Assembly (NCBI RefSeq): GCF_007830125.1
Contig: NZ_VLLG01000003.1
Span: 1,877,115-1,941,114, forward strand
Direction of reading: 5' to 3'
DNA length: 64,000 bases
Origin: Chitinophaga japonensis
GTDB lineage: Bacteria > Bacteroidota > Bacteroidia > Chitinophagales > Chitinophagaceae
The notes under the pieces are model-generated. The model was not told the DNA's origin, ran no database searches, and was given only the letters and a program-made list of their open reading frames with translations. The position numbers and the translations under genes were made by a program. Each line of letters begins with the position of its first letter. Position 1 is the stretch's first letter. Shown here piece after piece: positions 1 to 7,742 of this stretch.

Positions 1-1
1 T

Positions 2-352
2 TTTTGTGACAATGTTTTAGGCCAAATCCAACATCTATCAATTGGTGATGATAGGTTCAAATTGATTATAGAAAAATTGAGTCGATTAAACAATTTTACC
101 CAAAAATGGACATCTGGTGCCTTTGATTTTAAAAGTTGCGGATTAAACTGCTCACCTGATACTCCTAAAAGAGTTGAGGATACTAAAACCCTTCGGACTT
201 TTGAATGCCCGAAATTAGGACCACGTGTTTTTAACTTGCACGCTAAATGGTACTTTGGGAGTGAACCATTTAGGTTATACTTTTTCCCAGAAGCAAGTAA
301 TCATAAAGTATACATTGGATATATAGGCGATAAGGATGGAATCGGATTTTAA
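2..352 (+). CDS. 3' part of an unknown protein, cut by the window edge
   Basis: The frame is open from the first bases of the window to the TAA at 350-352, so about 116 C-terminal codons are visible and the start lies outside. The only internal initiator is a TTG at 62, which I do not believe is the start. The visible part has no signal peptide or membrane segment and contains several aromatic residues and Cys (SCGLNCS, FECPKLG). I do not recognise a family. It is AT-rich compared with the chromosome to the right of the tRNA, so it may belong to another accessory segment to the left of the mobile element. Confidence 0.55.
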   Translation, partial: FCDNVLGQIQHLSIGDDRFKLIIEKLSRLNNFTQKWTSGAFDFKSCGLNCSPDTPKRVEDTKTLRTFECPKLGPRVFNLHAKWYFGSEPFRLYFFPEASNHKVYIGYIGDKDGIGF

Positions 353-762
353 AGATGATTTTAATTTTTTGCTACTTTATATAGTTTCGACACTCAAAGA
401 AGACATCTTCGCGCAGCCTTCTTACAACAAACACTATCGTAATGAGTAATTCACCTGCAGAAGCTTTAATTAAATGGTCGTTGTCTATCGCCCCCATGTG
501 TAAAAAGGGTTACCATAAAAAAAGAGTTATATAAATATTTGTGTCGGATAATGAATATGTTCTATTTTGATATTTGTATGCAAAAAAGGAACAATCTTGT
601 TATAAGATTGTCTTATTTACTAAAGTAAGATAGTATTGGAGACGTTTGATATCTGTTAATTTAATTGTAAATTCGTCTAGATAGTTCGCTCTTTGTAAAG
701 CTACGTCCACCAGAAAAGGCCCCTCACGGCTTTTATAGAGTAAATTATAGAGTAGAAATAGA
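353..762. other. AT-rich intergenic stretch with no supported gene
   Basis: About 400 bases of low-GC DNA. The only reading frame is a 62-codon minus-strand frame (600-788) that runs through the terminator hairpin at 763-785, so I regard it as chance. I see no RNA gene, repeat or convincing promoter here. Confidence 0.5.
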
Positions 763-785
763 AAACCCGCCACTATGGCGGGTTT
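763..785 (-). terminator. Rho-independent terminator next to the distal att site
   Basis: The stem AAACCCGCC/GGCGGGTTT (9 bp) closes a 5-nt loop and, read on the minus strand, is followed by a T-rich tract (TTTTCTATTTC). It lies directly downstream (minus strand) of the tRNA-3'-end-like segment at 797-812. This copies the layout at the intact tRNA-Lys, where a terminator also follows the tRNA 3' end. It may therefore be the original terminator of the tRNA gene before the element inserted. Confidence 0.6.
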
Positions 786-796
786 CAAGAAATTCC

Positions 797-812
797 TGTG
801 ATCCCGCTGGGG
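797..812. repeat. Candidate distal attachment site (tRNA 3'-end fragment)
   Basis: TGTGATcCCGCTGGGg matches the tRNA-Lys 3' end at 14942-14957 in 14 of 16 positions and in the same orientation. It is followed (minus strand) by its own terminator hairpin, as expected if insertion displaced the original tRNA 3' end. The match is short and imperfect. The 26-bp GGTACC-containing direct repeats just inside (869-894 and 14818-14843) are an alternative pair of ends. Confidence 0.4.
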
Positions 813-868
813 ACGATCAACTATTTTATAACCACTTAACTTTTAGTGTATTGCAGCGCTGGATAATT

Positions 869-894
869 ACAGGTACCCTTAAAGGTACCCTTTG
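869..894. repeat. Left copy of the GGTACC tandem repeat
   Basis: Two AGGTACCCT units with a 12-nt period (871-879 and 883-891). The same arrangement, in the same orientation and with a different 4-nt spacer, is found at 14818-14843 next to the integrase. Such paired sites near both ends fit arm-type binding sites of a tyrosine integrase or a directionality factor, or they could be direct repeats marking the ends. Confidence 0.5.
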
Positions 895-990
895 CCTTTG
901 TAGCTGTTTGTAGCGTTTTAGCAAGAACTATACTAACAAAGATAAGGAATTTCGCCTTTCAACGGAGCAAAACGTAGGCTCCAACAAAGG

Positions 991-1020
991 ACAAGGCCGC
1001 TCAAACTTGAACGGCCTTGT
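991..1020 (-). terminator. Hairpin downstream of the 1048-1470 gene
   Basis: The stem ACAAGGCCG/CGGCCTTGT (9 bp, 12-nt loop) lies about 28 nt past the stop codon of the minus-strand gene at 1048-1470. The run after the stem is only moderately T-rich, so it may be a weak or factor-assisted terminator. Confidence 0.45.
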
Positions 1021-1047
1021 GGCTAATCTGTGTAAGGTATTCAACCG

Positions 1048-1470
1048 CTATGATGCAAGCTTATTGGGCAATTGTCTGTACTCGTCATACTGCGCCCTTG
1101 TTTCCGCGTGTACTTCGTCAAAAATGTGAATGATCCGTTCCTTTTCCGCATTGGATATAGATGGCACTCTTTTGGTCTTATCCTTTATGCTTACCTTATC
1201 CAGCATACGCATCTTCCTGTAAAAAGTAGGTATTGACCAGCTACATTCTGCACAAACTCGATCTCTGAATTTATTGGGAAAACTTTCTGCTAGTGTATAG
1301 ATATTATACAATATGCTAGGCATAATTGGCCGGTATCGTTTTCTCTTCCTTTTCTTTTGCTCGGTACTTTCAGGGGGATTTTCATTGGCAGTGTCACCGT
1401 TCATAGTAACATTGTTTGGTGAAACACTGATCGGCATTTTTACGAGTAAACCTTCTGTTCTGTTTTCCAT
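1048..1470 (-). CDS. Hypothetical protein with a basic, HTH-like middle part
   Basis: 140 residues with an ATG start. Residues 1-35 are polar and probably disordered. A strongly basic patch (KKRKRKRYRP, near 39-48) follows, then a mostly helical region whose segment IPTFYRKMRML resembles the recognition helix of small DNA-binding proteins. The C-terminus is charged and helical (NAEKERIIHIFDEV). I know no named family. It is the first gene inside the distal end of the element, on the same strand as the kinase gene upstream (71-nt gap). A DNA-binding role is inference from composition only. Confidence 0.55.
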   Translation of the reverse strand: MENRTEGLLVKMPISVSPNNVTMNGDTANENPPESTEQKKRKRKRYRPIMPSILYNIYTLAESFPNKFRDRVCAECSWSIPTFYRKMRMLDKVSIKDKTKRVPSISNAEKERIIHIFDEVHAETRAQYDEYRQLPNKLAS

Positions 1471-1541
1471 TTGCTTTTGTTTTATGTGGGTTGGTTAATA
1501 GCTCCAATAGGTGTATAGGGTACATTTCCGGGAAATGACGA

Positions 1542-2300
1542 CTATAGCGGCAGTGTAATGGTAAACATACTGCCTTCTGTAACCTTGCTGACCACAGAAA
1601 TAGTACCCTGCAACTGCTCTATAATGCTTTGACAATTGGAAAGTCCGATACCTAGCCCCGGTTCGTTGGTATTTAGCTGGACGTAGGGTTGAAAAATAGT
1701 GACCAGTTTATCTTCGGGGATGCCTATTCCTTCATCCTGTACTTCAAAGTAAAGCAGGTTTGTTTTGCTGTAGGCTCTTACCGTAATGGCCCTGTCCTTG
1801 GTATCCGGGGTAAATTTAATGGCATTCCCCAGCAGATTGGAAATAACCCGCGTTAGCTTCAGCTTATCGCCATTAAAAGTAAAAGCAGGATCAAGGTTCA
1901 TATTTAAATCTATTCGGATGCCTTTAGCTGTAGCTAATGGTCGGTACATACGGACAACTGGCGGTAGCCAAGTAGCTAATACGATATTTTCAGTACGTAC
2001 AGTATCAGTATGGCCGTTAAGAAAGTCCCCAATATTACTGTGGATATCATTCAGCATCAGGCAACTCGTGTTTAATATATCCAGCACATTTATGAGGTCG
2101 TTGCTGTCCTGTACATTTTTAAGCAGGGCTATTGCTGCCTGCATTCCATGAATAGGCATACCAATATCATGGCTCCATGCCTTCAGGAAGGTTTCTATCC
2201 TTTGTAATTCCAGGCGCAAATGCCCGGTACGTTCTGTGACCAGCTTTTGTATATAGGCGGAATGCTGCAGGGGAGTGAGGAGCATGCTGAGTGCGGACAT
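1542..2300 (-). CDS. Orphan soluble sensor histidine kinase
   Basis: 252 residues. An H-box (WSHDIGMPIHG, His44) is followed by a DHp helix pair and a HATPase_c domain with an N-box (ISNLLGNAIKFTP), a G1 box (DEGIGIP), an F-box (IFQPYV) and a G2 box (GLGIGLSNC). It should autophosphorylate on His44 with ATP. There is no sensor domain, signal peptide or membrane segment, only about 40 residues before the H-box, so it must sense through a partner or be a trimmed hybrid kinase. No response regulator is encoded in the element. The nearest one (27234) is chromosomal and unrelated in position. As element cargo it might rewire a host phosphorelay, which is inference. Confidence 0.85.
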   Translation of the reverse strand: MSALSMLLTPLQHSAYIQKLVTERTGHLRLELQRIETFLKAWSHDIGMPIHGMQAAIALLKNVQDSNDLINVLDILNTSCLMLNDIHSNIGDFLNGHTDTVRTENIVLATWLPPVVRMYRPLATAKGIRIDLNMNLDPAFTFNGDKLKLTRVISNLLGNAIKFTPDTKDRAITVRAYSKTNLLYFEVQDEGIGIPEDKLVTIFQPYVQLNTNEPGLGIGLSNCQSIIEQLQGTISVVSKVTEGSMFTITLPL

Positions 2301-2370
2301 AAGGGCAAGTTTTAGATTTTCATAATGAGAACCGCCCTAAATTGAATAAGGCGCGGAACTTAACTTCGCC

Positions 2371-2538
2371 GCCTGCGACCCCTAGGAAGGTTTGGGACGG
2401 ACAAAGAAAAGCCCACGCCTTTTTCAAGACGCAAGCCTTCTCCTTTCATCCCATCCCTGTTAGAATTTCCTAGGTTCGCAGGTGAGATTCCAGAAGCAGC
2501 TTAATATTTTAAAGCCGCAAGTTAGAATTTTTTAGGTC
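2371..2538. repeat. Inverted and direct repeat cluster in a 325-nt gap
   Basis: Within the gap 2301-2625 the segment GCCTGCGACCCCTAGG (2371-2386) is nearly the reverse complement of CCTAGGTTCGCAGGTG about 80 nt away. The stretch TTAGAATTTCCTAGG near 2460 recurs as TTAGAATTTTTTAGG near 2523. These could be regulator sites or part of a replication or transfer origin. I see no coding capacity here. Confidence 0.35.
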
Positions 2539-2625
2539 TTGGTCATATTCGTATATTTTTTAATTAATGAATAGTTTTGTACCTGCTAAATGATTCTCGG
2601 AGTAGCAATATAATACAAAAAGGGA

Positions 2626-2651
2626 AAACAACCTAACATGTTAGGTTGTTT
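2626..2651. promoter_or_regulatory. 26-nt perfect palindrome, probable operator of the XRE gene
   Basis: Half-site AAACAACCTAACA is followed immediately by its exact reverse complement TGTTAGGTTGTTT, with no spacer. It ends 39 nt before the ATG of the XRE-family gene at 2691, a typical position for autoregulation by a dimeric HTH protein. Confidence 0.65.
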
Positions 2652-2690
2652 GCAGCCTGTATAAAACCTTGCTTACACTCCAAAATATTT

Positions 2691-2933
2691 ATGGAAAGTA
2701 AGCCGCACGCATCAGATATTGATCTCTATGTAATAGAGCAGGTAAAGAAGAAAAGACAGGAACTTAAAATATCCCAACTGGCGCTTTCGCAGGCACTTTC
2801 AGCAGCGGACAGCTTTGTGTCCAATGTTGAAAGCAGTAAATACAGGACAAAATATAATGTGCGGCACTTGAACGAAATTGCCAGGATTCTGAAATGTTCC
2901 CCGAAAGATTTTTGGCCGGATGATCCGCTATAG
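2691..2933 (+). CDS. XRE-family HTH transcriptional regulator
   Basis: 80 residues from the ATG at 2691. The frame is open from 2646, but that would place the start inside the operator palindrome, so I prefer 2691. An HTH_3 fold covers residues about 11-70: the segment KKKRQELKISQLALSQAL gives helices 1-2, ADSFVSNVES the recognition helix, and HLNEIARILKCSPKDFW the closing helices. It probably represses its own promoter through the palindrome at 2626-2651. It converges on the outer-membrane gene at 2938, with only 4 nt between stop codons. Confidence 0.8.
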   Translation: MESKPHASDIDLYVIEQVKKKRQELKISQLALSQALSAADSFVSNVESSKYRTKYNVRHLNEIARILKCSPKDFWPDDPL

Positions 2934-2937
2934 ATAT

Positions 2938-3612
2938 TTATGGCAATTTGTAGGCTACACCTACATACATCATGGGCAAGCCGTCCAGCCCAACATATTC
3001 AATATCTAACCTACCTTGATATTTTGCCATGCGAAAACTTTCGTGAATTCTTCCGGTTACAAGTGATTCTGAATAACGAGAGTAATTCAGTAATACTACA
3101 CCCAAACCTGAAGCGGCATTAATCCTTATCTTACTGCTGATGTCATAATAGAGGTTAAGGCCAATTGTTGCTTCCAGTGCAAGACCAGGCTTGGTGTAGA
3201 ATATATCATGCTCGTAAGTTCCTGACGGGAGAGTTAATAAATAGTTTTTTGCTTTCAAACTATGCCAGGTCAGTAATACATTGCCCGAAGCCTGAAGACC
3301 CAGGCCACGATAATGGAATATGCGGTAGCGAAACTTGCCGACGAGGCCAAAATGTTCCCACAATTTAGAGGCATAGCCATTCTGGTAATAAACATGATTC
3401 TGACGATTCTCATTGAGCGAGTAGGTATTGACCATTACCCTTAAACCGGCACCAACTGCCCACCTGGATTGGGTGGGCAGTTGGTAGGTCAAATGAAAGC
3501 CGTTAGATAGATGATTAATCCCGGCTCCAAGTTCAATGGATTGGGCATTGGCTACGCCGCTCAAAAGCAGTAGCGCAAAGGTAGGTCGGAATAATATTTT
3601 GATTAGTCCCAT
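2938..3612 (-). CDS. Outer-membrane beta-barrel protein of unknown function
   Basis: 224 residues. A signal peptide (residues 1-23, ending VANAQ) is followed by alternating amphipathic strands and a C-terminus typical of small porin-like barrels (MYVGVAYKLP). The start overlaps the end of the upstream lipoprotein gene by 10 nt, so the two are translationally coupled. The pair probably forms one envelope unit. HLSNG near residue 34 recalls the HxSN motif of lipid A deacylases, but it stands at the wrong end of the barrel, so I assign no enzyme function. It is cargo within the mobile element. Confidence 0.65.
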   Translation of the reverse strand: MGLIKILFRPTFALLLLSGVANAQSIELGAGINHLSNGFHLTYQLPTQSRWAVGAGLRVMVNTYSLNENRQNHVYYQNGYASKLWEHFGLVGKFRYRIFHYRGLGLQASGNVLLTWHSLKAKNYLLTLPSGTYEHDIFYTKPGLALEATIGLNLYYDISSKIRINAASGLGVVLLNYSRYSESLVTGRIHESFRMAKYQGRLDIEYVGLDGLPMMYVGVAYKLP

Positions 3613-4901
3613 CTGTGTAATCTAATTTCACCTTTGGTGTAGTTGGTGTAGGTACTGTGCCTGGTAGGGTTCCTTTGGGCAAAATTATAGCTATTATTAT
3701 CAGCAGGGTTAAAGTAATACCATTCATTTTCAAATTTTCTTCTTCCCTTCCAGGTTTCCCAACCTGAACTATTTTTAGCGTTCATTACGTTTTTAAAGGT
3801 AGAGTACCAGTCTTTTTCATAAACGCCGAAAGCGTAGCCTTCATAAAGTTGCTGTGAAAGGGACATTAACTCTATTTCAAAACAACCAGGGGATTGAAAC
3901 ATGTCAGGTGTAAATATAACAAATTCGTAGTCGATCAGCTTACCGATGTCATTCTTATGCACATCTTTCCCTTCCGACCCTGTAACCGTATAGTCTGCCC
4001 AGTTGTTGTTAGAGGGCAAATACGCCAACCGTGCTACCCATATAAATGTAACATCCGATTGACCTGTACGTTCATAACGATGATTGATCTTAAACTTAGT
4101 CTGGCTCAAATGTTCATGTAGGTGTTGGGTCGGGGGCAGTCCGCAGCTCATGGGTACTACCGGCGGCAGGACTGGTTCTTCATAGATAGGGTTGTATATG
4201 GACTCCTCGCAGCCAAAATTGGCATTACTGACCAGGACCAACGGATTGAATATTTGCTTAGCCATTGGTTCATTCACCGCTGTTAATTTAGTGCCGCCGT
4301 TACCGTCACCTATCCATACCGGAATGTGGTTGGAGAAATTAGTAAATTTCTCTTCATTTATTTCAAACGGTGCCGCTACATAAGGTTGTAAATTAACGTC
4401 AAGATTAGCGCCGATATTGGCAAAGTGTACGAATGGCGTATAGGTAGTATCGTAATGATAATTCTGATCGATGAAGTCCTGCCAGTTAGTGTAATTTGAA
4501 AAGTCCTCGAAACGTTGCGCAAATATGGTATTGAAGATTGTGTTTACCGTAGGATTATCATTGGCAAAGGTAAGCAAACTATATATCTTGTTGCGTGTCC
4601 CATTGATATCGCTTACGAGTTGGGCCATTATTGCCGGATGGTTATTATATATCTCCAATAGCCCCAGCGTCATTGCAAAGTCAATTTTGTTAAATGCTTC
4701 TTCAGCCGGGTCGTCCGGATTAGCTAGAAGATCATCTTCCGTAATGTCTGTGCCGAACGTGTAGTACGTAAAGGCAGGAGCTGACATTGTTTGCAGATTA
4801 CCTTTGGCCGGGTGGGTAGTTGTTTGTTCCGTGGCCTTCTTAGTGCATCCTACAGCCAATAAGGCCGTGACAAGGCCCATTGCGATAGATTGTTTAAGCA
4901 T
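3603..4901 (-). CDS. Hypothetical lipoprotein
   Basis: 432 residues. The N-terminal hydrophobic segment ends in a lipobox (LAVGC, Cys19) followed by TKK, so it should be an SPII-processed lipoprotein. The mature part is rich in aromatic and Asn residues, with a proline-rich stretch (EEPVLPPVVP) near residue 245. I know no matching family. It is the first gene of a two-gene unit with the outer-membrane protein at 2938. A surface or periplasmic accessory role is inferred from localisation and linkage only. Confidence 0.7.
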   Translation of the reverse strand: MLKQSIAMGLVTALLAVGCTKKATEQTTTHPAKGNLQTMSAPAFTYYTFGTDITEDDLLANPDDPAEEAFNKIDFAMTLGLLEIYNNHPAIMAQLVSDINGTRNKIYSLLTFANDNPTVNTIFNTIFAQRFEDFSNYTNWQDFIDQNYHYDTTYTPFVHFANIGANLDVNLQPYVAAPFEINEEKFTNFSNHIPVWIGDGNGGTKLTAVNEPMAKQIFNPLVLVSNANFGCEESIYNPIYEEPVLPPVVPMSCGLPPTQHLHEHLSQTKFKINHRYERTGQSDVTFIWVARLAYLPSNNNWADYTVTGSEGKDVHKNDIGKLIDYEFVIFTPDMFQSPGCFEIELMSLSQQLYEGYAFGVYEKDWYSTFKNVMNAKNSSGWETWKGRRKFENEWYYFNPADNNSYNFAQRNPTRHSTYTNYTKGEIRLHRWD

Positions 4902-4995
4902 GATTGGGTGGTTTTATTGTGAATGAAAATTTTCCGTGCAAAGCTATAGCTATTGTTTACTAGCTATTACAGGCAATAACCTGTAATTATTACAG

Positions 4996-5199
4996 TCATT
5001 TGCCTGATGCGCTGGTGCAAATGCCTTCTCTTTTCTCCAGTGACGATGTATGTGGTTTCTCCTGTTGTGGGTGTCCAGTTGTCCCTATATTATTTCCTTC
5101 CGGTTGTCGATCCGGTAATCCGAATGTATAGAAATTGGATGGTAATGGCATTGCAGTAAGCCAAAGAAACCAGGAGCCAAATACTACCTTATAAAGCAA
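4996..5199 (-). CDS. Possible small protein downstream of the relaxase
   Basis: 67 codons starting 36 nt after the relaxase stop, with a hydrophobic N-terminal segment (VVFGSWFLWLTAM) and a polar tail. It could be a small membrane protein co-transcribed with the mob genes or a chance frame. Nothing in the sequence decides this. The remainder of 4902-5235 shows nothing else. Confidence 0.25.
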   Translation of the reverse strand: MLYKVVFGSWFLWLTAMPLPSNFYTFGLPDRQPEGNNIGTTGHPQQEKPHTSSLEKREGICTSASGK

Positions 5200-5235
5200 C
5201 CTGGCATCCCGTTCCAGGGTTTAATAAGAGAGCGT

Positions 5236-6093
5236 TTAAATACCCCTTCCTTTTTTCTTCTTCCTGCGCCATGCCTCAGCTACGGGAGAGATATACGCTC
5301 CGCTCTTGCTGCGTTGCCCTTGCGGCAACCGCTGATTCAGGATAAGGGCTTTTTCCAGGGTAGCCAGGGAGTAGCCAATGTCACTGCCTTTGGTCTTTAC
5401 CTTTTTATCGTCCACAAAGGAGATACCCCTGCCTTTGATGACGGTATAGCCCAAAGCCTGCATGCGCTGCTCAAATTCCCTGTAAGTGCCGGACTTTTCC
5501 AAAGCCTGTTGTACATCCGTTTTAAGTTGCTCCTTACGTTTGTCGCTGCGGGGCAGCAGCCGTTCTTTGGGCGACAGAAAGGCGCGGGGGCTAAGGACTT
5601 CCCGCAGGCCATACTGTTTTTCCAGCCTGCGGCAGAGGGCGGCGGTGCGCCTGTAGTCTTGGCTGTCCTTGGCCGCCTTGCCATTGAATCCTACCCGGTT
5701 GGCTACGATGTGAATATGCGGTTGTGCGGCATCCTTGTGCAGTATGCAGATATATTGGTGATCTTCCACGCCAAATTCCGCGGCACAGGCCTGGCCTATC
5801 TCCATCCATTTATCATTAGAAAGGGTTTCACCCGGCGCCAGCCGCAGGGAGATATGCAATACCGGCTTTTCTACCCGGCTGCTTAGGGCGGCTACCTCCC
5901 TGAAATCCCTTGCCAGCTCCCTGGTATTTCCGCTACATCTATTGTAGAATAAGACCTCTGCCCGGTCCTTATGTTGTAAGTTATCCTTCAGGGAAAGTTG
6001 CGCTTTCTGAAGGTCGGAAAGCCCCTTTTTATCCTTCAGGCAATAGCGGATACAACCGGAAAAGGATTTACCTTTTGTTACACGCCCGATCAT
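5236..6093 (-). CDS. Relaxase (mobilization nuclease)
   Basis: 285 residues from the ATG at 6093. This start gives the N-terminus MIGRVTKGKSFSGC, usual for Bacteroides mobilization relaxases, and overlaps the mobC stop by 4 nt (ATGA). The HUH metal-site motif is QPHIHIVANRV, and a helical segment (LEKQYGLREV) follows as in Relaxase/Mobilisation nuclease domains (PF03432). The protein should nick the transfer strand at oriT through a Tyr and pilot the DNA into a conjugation channel supplied in trans. The C-terminus is lysine-rich. It is shorter than many relaxases, and no helicase or primase domain is fused. Confidence 0.88.
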   Translation of the reverse strand: MIGRVTKGKSFSGCIRYCLKDKKGLSDLQKAQLSLKDNLQHKDRAEVLFYNRCSGNTRELARDFREVAALSSRVEKPVLHISLRLAPGETLSNDKWMEIGQACAAEFGVEDHQYICILHKDAAQPHIHIVANRVGFNGKAAKDSQDYRRTAALCRRLEKQYGLREVLSPRAFLSPKERLLPRSDKRKEQLKTDVQQALEKSGTYREFEQRMQALGYTVIKGRGISFVDDKKVKTKGSDIGYSLATLEKALILNQRLPQGQRSKSGAYISPVAEAWRRKKKKGRGI

Positions 6094-6470
6094 CGTATAT
6101 AGCTTTTTATTTCCGTGACCAATGCCTTTATCTCTACTGCCAGATCCATCAAGGTGGTACAATCCTGGTCGCTTAAGACGTCATTGCTGTTCCGTTTTCT
6201 GGCGATCTGGTTCATGTTGGCCGACAGGTGGTTCAGCAATCCTGTAAATTCCAGCACTTCCCCCGGCAGCGGTCTGTGGCTGCTGTCAATTTTTCCGGTC
6301 AGCCCCATCTCCCGCAGGTAATTGGAAGCGTCCAGGAGCACTGCTTTGGCCCTCTTCTCGATGTCTTCTTTCTCGGTCAGGCTGCAATGCACACTGATAC
6401 AGGCCTCCCTTTTGACCAGCTTTTTGGGTCGCCCCCCTTTATTCTTCTTCCTCACTTTCTCTGCTTCCAT
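6090..6470 (-). CDS. MobC-like relaxosome accessory protein
   Basis: 126 residues. A basic N-terminus (KKNKGGRPKKLVKRE) is followed by a ribbon-helix-helix-like segment (ISVHCSLTEKEDIEKRA) and the MobC signature region (SNYLREMGLTG, LNHLSANMNQIARKRN). It should bind oriT DNA next to the hairpins at 6518-6570 and recruit the relaxase. Its stop overlaps the relaxase start by 4 nt, which indicates coupled translation. Confidence 0.85.
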   Translation of the reverse strand: MEAEKVRKKNKGGRPKKLVKREACISVHCSLTEKEDIEKRAKAVLLDASNYLREMGLTGKIDSSHRPLPGEVLEFTGLLNHLSANMNQIARKRNSNDVLSDQDCTTLMDLAVEIKALVTEIKSYIR

Positions 6471-6517
6471 ATAGCGATCTTTTAATCATCAGGAACACCT
6501 TTATCCAGCCGGACCAG

Positions 6518-6570
6518 CCCCCCGAATGCGATAGCATGAGGGGGGCCAGCGGTTTTGGGCTTCCCAAAAC
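6518..6570. other. Candidate origin of transfer (oriT)
   Basis: Two hairpins lie back to back, 48 nt upstream of mobC. The first (6518-6545) has a CCCCCC/GGGGGG outer stem, symmetric GA/GA mismatches and an ATGC/GCAT inner stem around GATA. The second (6552-6570) is GTTTTGGG/CCCAAAAC with a 3-nt loop. The position upstream of mobC-relaxase and the stem structure fit an oriT. The nick site cannot be fixed from sequence alone. Confidence 0.55.
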
Positions 6571-6589
6571 ATAGCTGGCTACGTCAGCG

Positions 6590-7501
6590 TCAAAAGCGCT
6601 GGCGTAGCCGCCGCTGCTCCCCGGGGCTTCGCTGCTGCCGGATAAGCCAGTCGTTTAAGTCCTTTTTATGTTGGTAAAAATCACTGCGGTCTATATACTT
6701 TTCCCTGTCCCATTTCAGGGCCTTTTGGGTGTAGCTCCTGCCGCTGTCGTCCCTGTCCAGCATGAGGTGTATCCTGGGGTATTGCTCCATCAGGGCGCGG
6801 CTTTTTTCCAGGAAAGCCAGTGAGTTGAGGATAAGACAATTTGTCAATGGTCGCTGTTGCTCCTGGTTGACGGTGAAGAAAGACAGGAAATTAAAGAAGC
6901 CCTCAAAGACGGTAAGCGCTCCTGCCTTGTTATTAATAAGGGTCACATCCTTCGGGGAGCTGCTGCCTTTAAAACTGCTGCTGCGCAGTTCATAGCCGCC
7001 GCTGTTGTTGGAAAAGCCTATGGCTTTTTGCTGCTTTCCGTACAAATGAAAGTCCACTTCTTTGCAGAAACGGGCGGCAAGTGCTGGCGGAATGCAGCGG
7101 CTTTGCAGGTAATCCAGCAGGGATTTATCAGCCAGGGGGCGGCTGGAAAGGACAGTGATCTTGCTGCCCGGAGCGGCTTTCTTTTCACCCGCAGGATGTT
7201 TGGGCGGGTGAAAAGAAAGAGAGGGGGCCGGCCATCCGGCAGACAGGCGGGCCAGCAGACTGCCTACCGGGCAGTTAAAGTATAGCGTCCCGAAGTCTAT
7301 CAGGTCGCCGCCTTGACCGCTGCCATGATCGTACCATAGGTTTAACCGGCGGTCCACCTTAAAGGAAGCGGTATTTTCCGATCTGAGCGGGGACAGATAC
7401 CAGTAATCATTATGGCGCACTTTCACCGGGTGGTGACCCAGGGAGTGCAGATAATCTACCAGGTCAATCTGTTTGGCCTGGGTACAGGTTAGCTTTTTCA
7501 T
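6590..7501 (-). CDS. Primase-like protein (degenerate zinc-finger region plus TOPRIM)
   Basis: 303 residues. The N-terminal part (YWYLSPLRSENTASFKVD and GSGQGGDLIDFGTLY) matches the CHC2-type primase fold found in Bacteroides element proteins, but the usual zinc-binding Cys/His set is not visible. The C-terminal TOPRIM-like part has IHLMLDRDDSG for the DxD metal motif. It probably primes lagging- or transferred-strand synthesis of the element. It is encoded just upstream of the oriT region, and its start overlaps the preceding small gene by 38 nt. Confidence 0.8.
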   Translation of the reverse strand: MKKLTCTQAKQIDLVDYLHSLGHHPVKVRHNDYWYLSPLRSENTASFKVDRRLNLWYDHGSGQGGDLIDFGTLYFNCPVGSLLARLSAGWPAPSLSFHPPKHPAGEKKAAPGSKITVLSSRPLADKSLLDYLQSRCIPPALAARFCKEVDFHLYGKQQKAIGFSNNSGGYELRSSSFKGSSSPKDVTLINNKAGALTVFEGFFNFLSFFTVNQEQQRPLTNCLILNSLAFLEKSRALMEQYPRIHLMLDRDDSGRSYTQKALKWDREKYIDRSDFYQHKKDLNDWLIRQQRSPGEQRRLRQRF

Positions 7502-7742
7502 ACAGCGCTTTTTTTTGGTAGGCGTTCCGTTTGAGCAGGTATATCCAGTCGCAGGCCAGCGTTTTCCAGCTCGGGACAGGCTTTCCTTTTACGCCTTTCC
7601 AGCCCCTTGCCTGGTAATGCCGGAAGAAGGTAGCGGCCTCGTTACCGCTGCAGCCCTTTTGCAGAAAGTAGATCTCCACATGATGGAACAAGGGCGGCAG
7701 GTGCCGCCCCAAGCCCAGGAAAGAGAACTTTTTGCACTTCAT
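7464..7742 (-). CDS. Small replication-associated hypothetical protein
   Basis: 92 residues, starting at an ATGA overlap with the stop of the HTH gene (7739-7742). The segment AATFFRHYQARGWKGVKGKPVPSW-KTLACDW resembles the C-terminal tail of phage replisome-organiser and DnaD-like proteins (GW-x-GK-x-W-KxAxxxW). I infer a role in helicase or primase loading. This similarity is by eye and weak. Confidence 0.6.
   Translation of the reverse strand: MKCKKFSFLGLGRHLPPLFHHVEIYFLQKGCSGNEAATFFRHYQARGWKGVKGKPVPSWKTLACDWIYLLKRNAYQKKALYEKANLYPGQTD

Noticed and set aside
600..788. 62-codon minus-strand frame
   Set aside because: It reads through a terminator hairpin, has no family features and no clear ribosome site.
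2938..3612. Outer-membrane protein as PagL-type lipid A deacylase
   Set aside because: Only HLSNG resembles the active-site motif and it lies near the N-terminus. The acidic partner and the late position are not visible.
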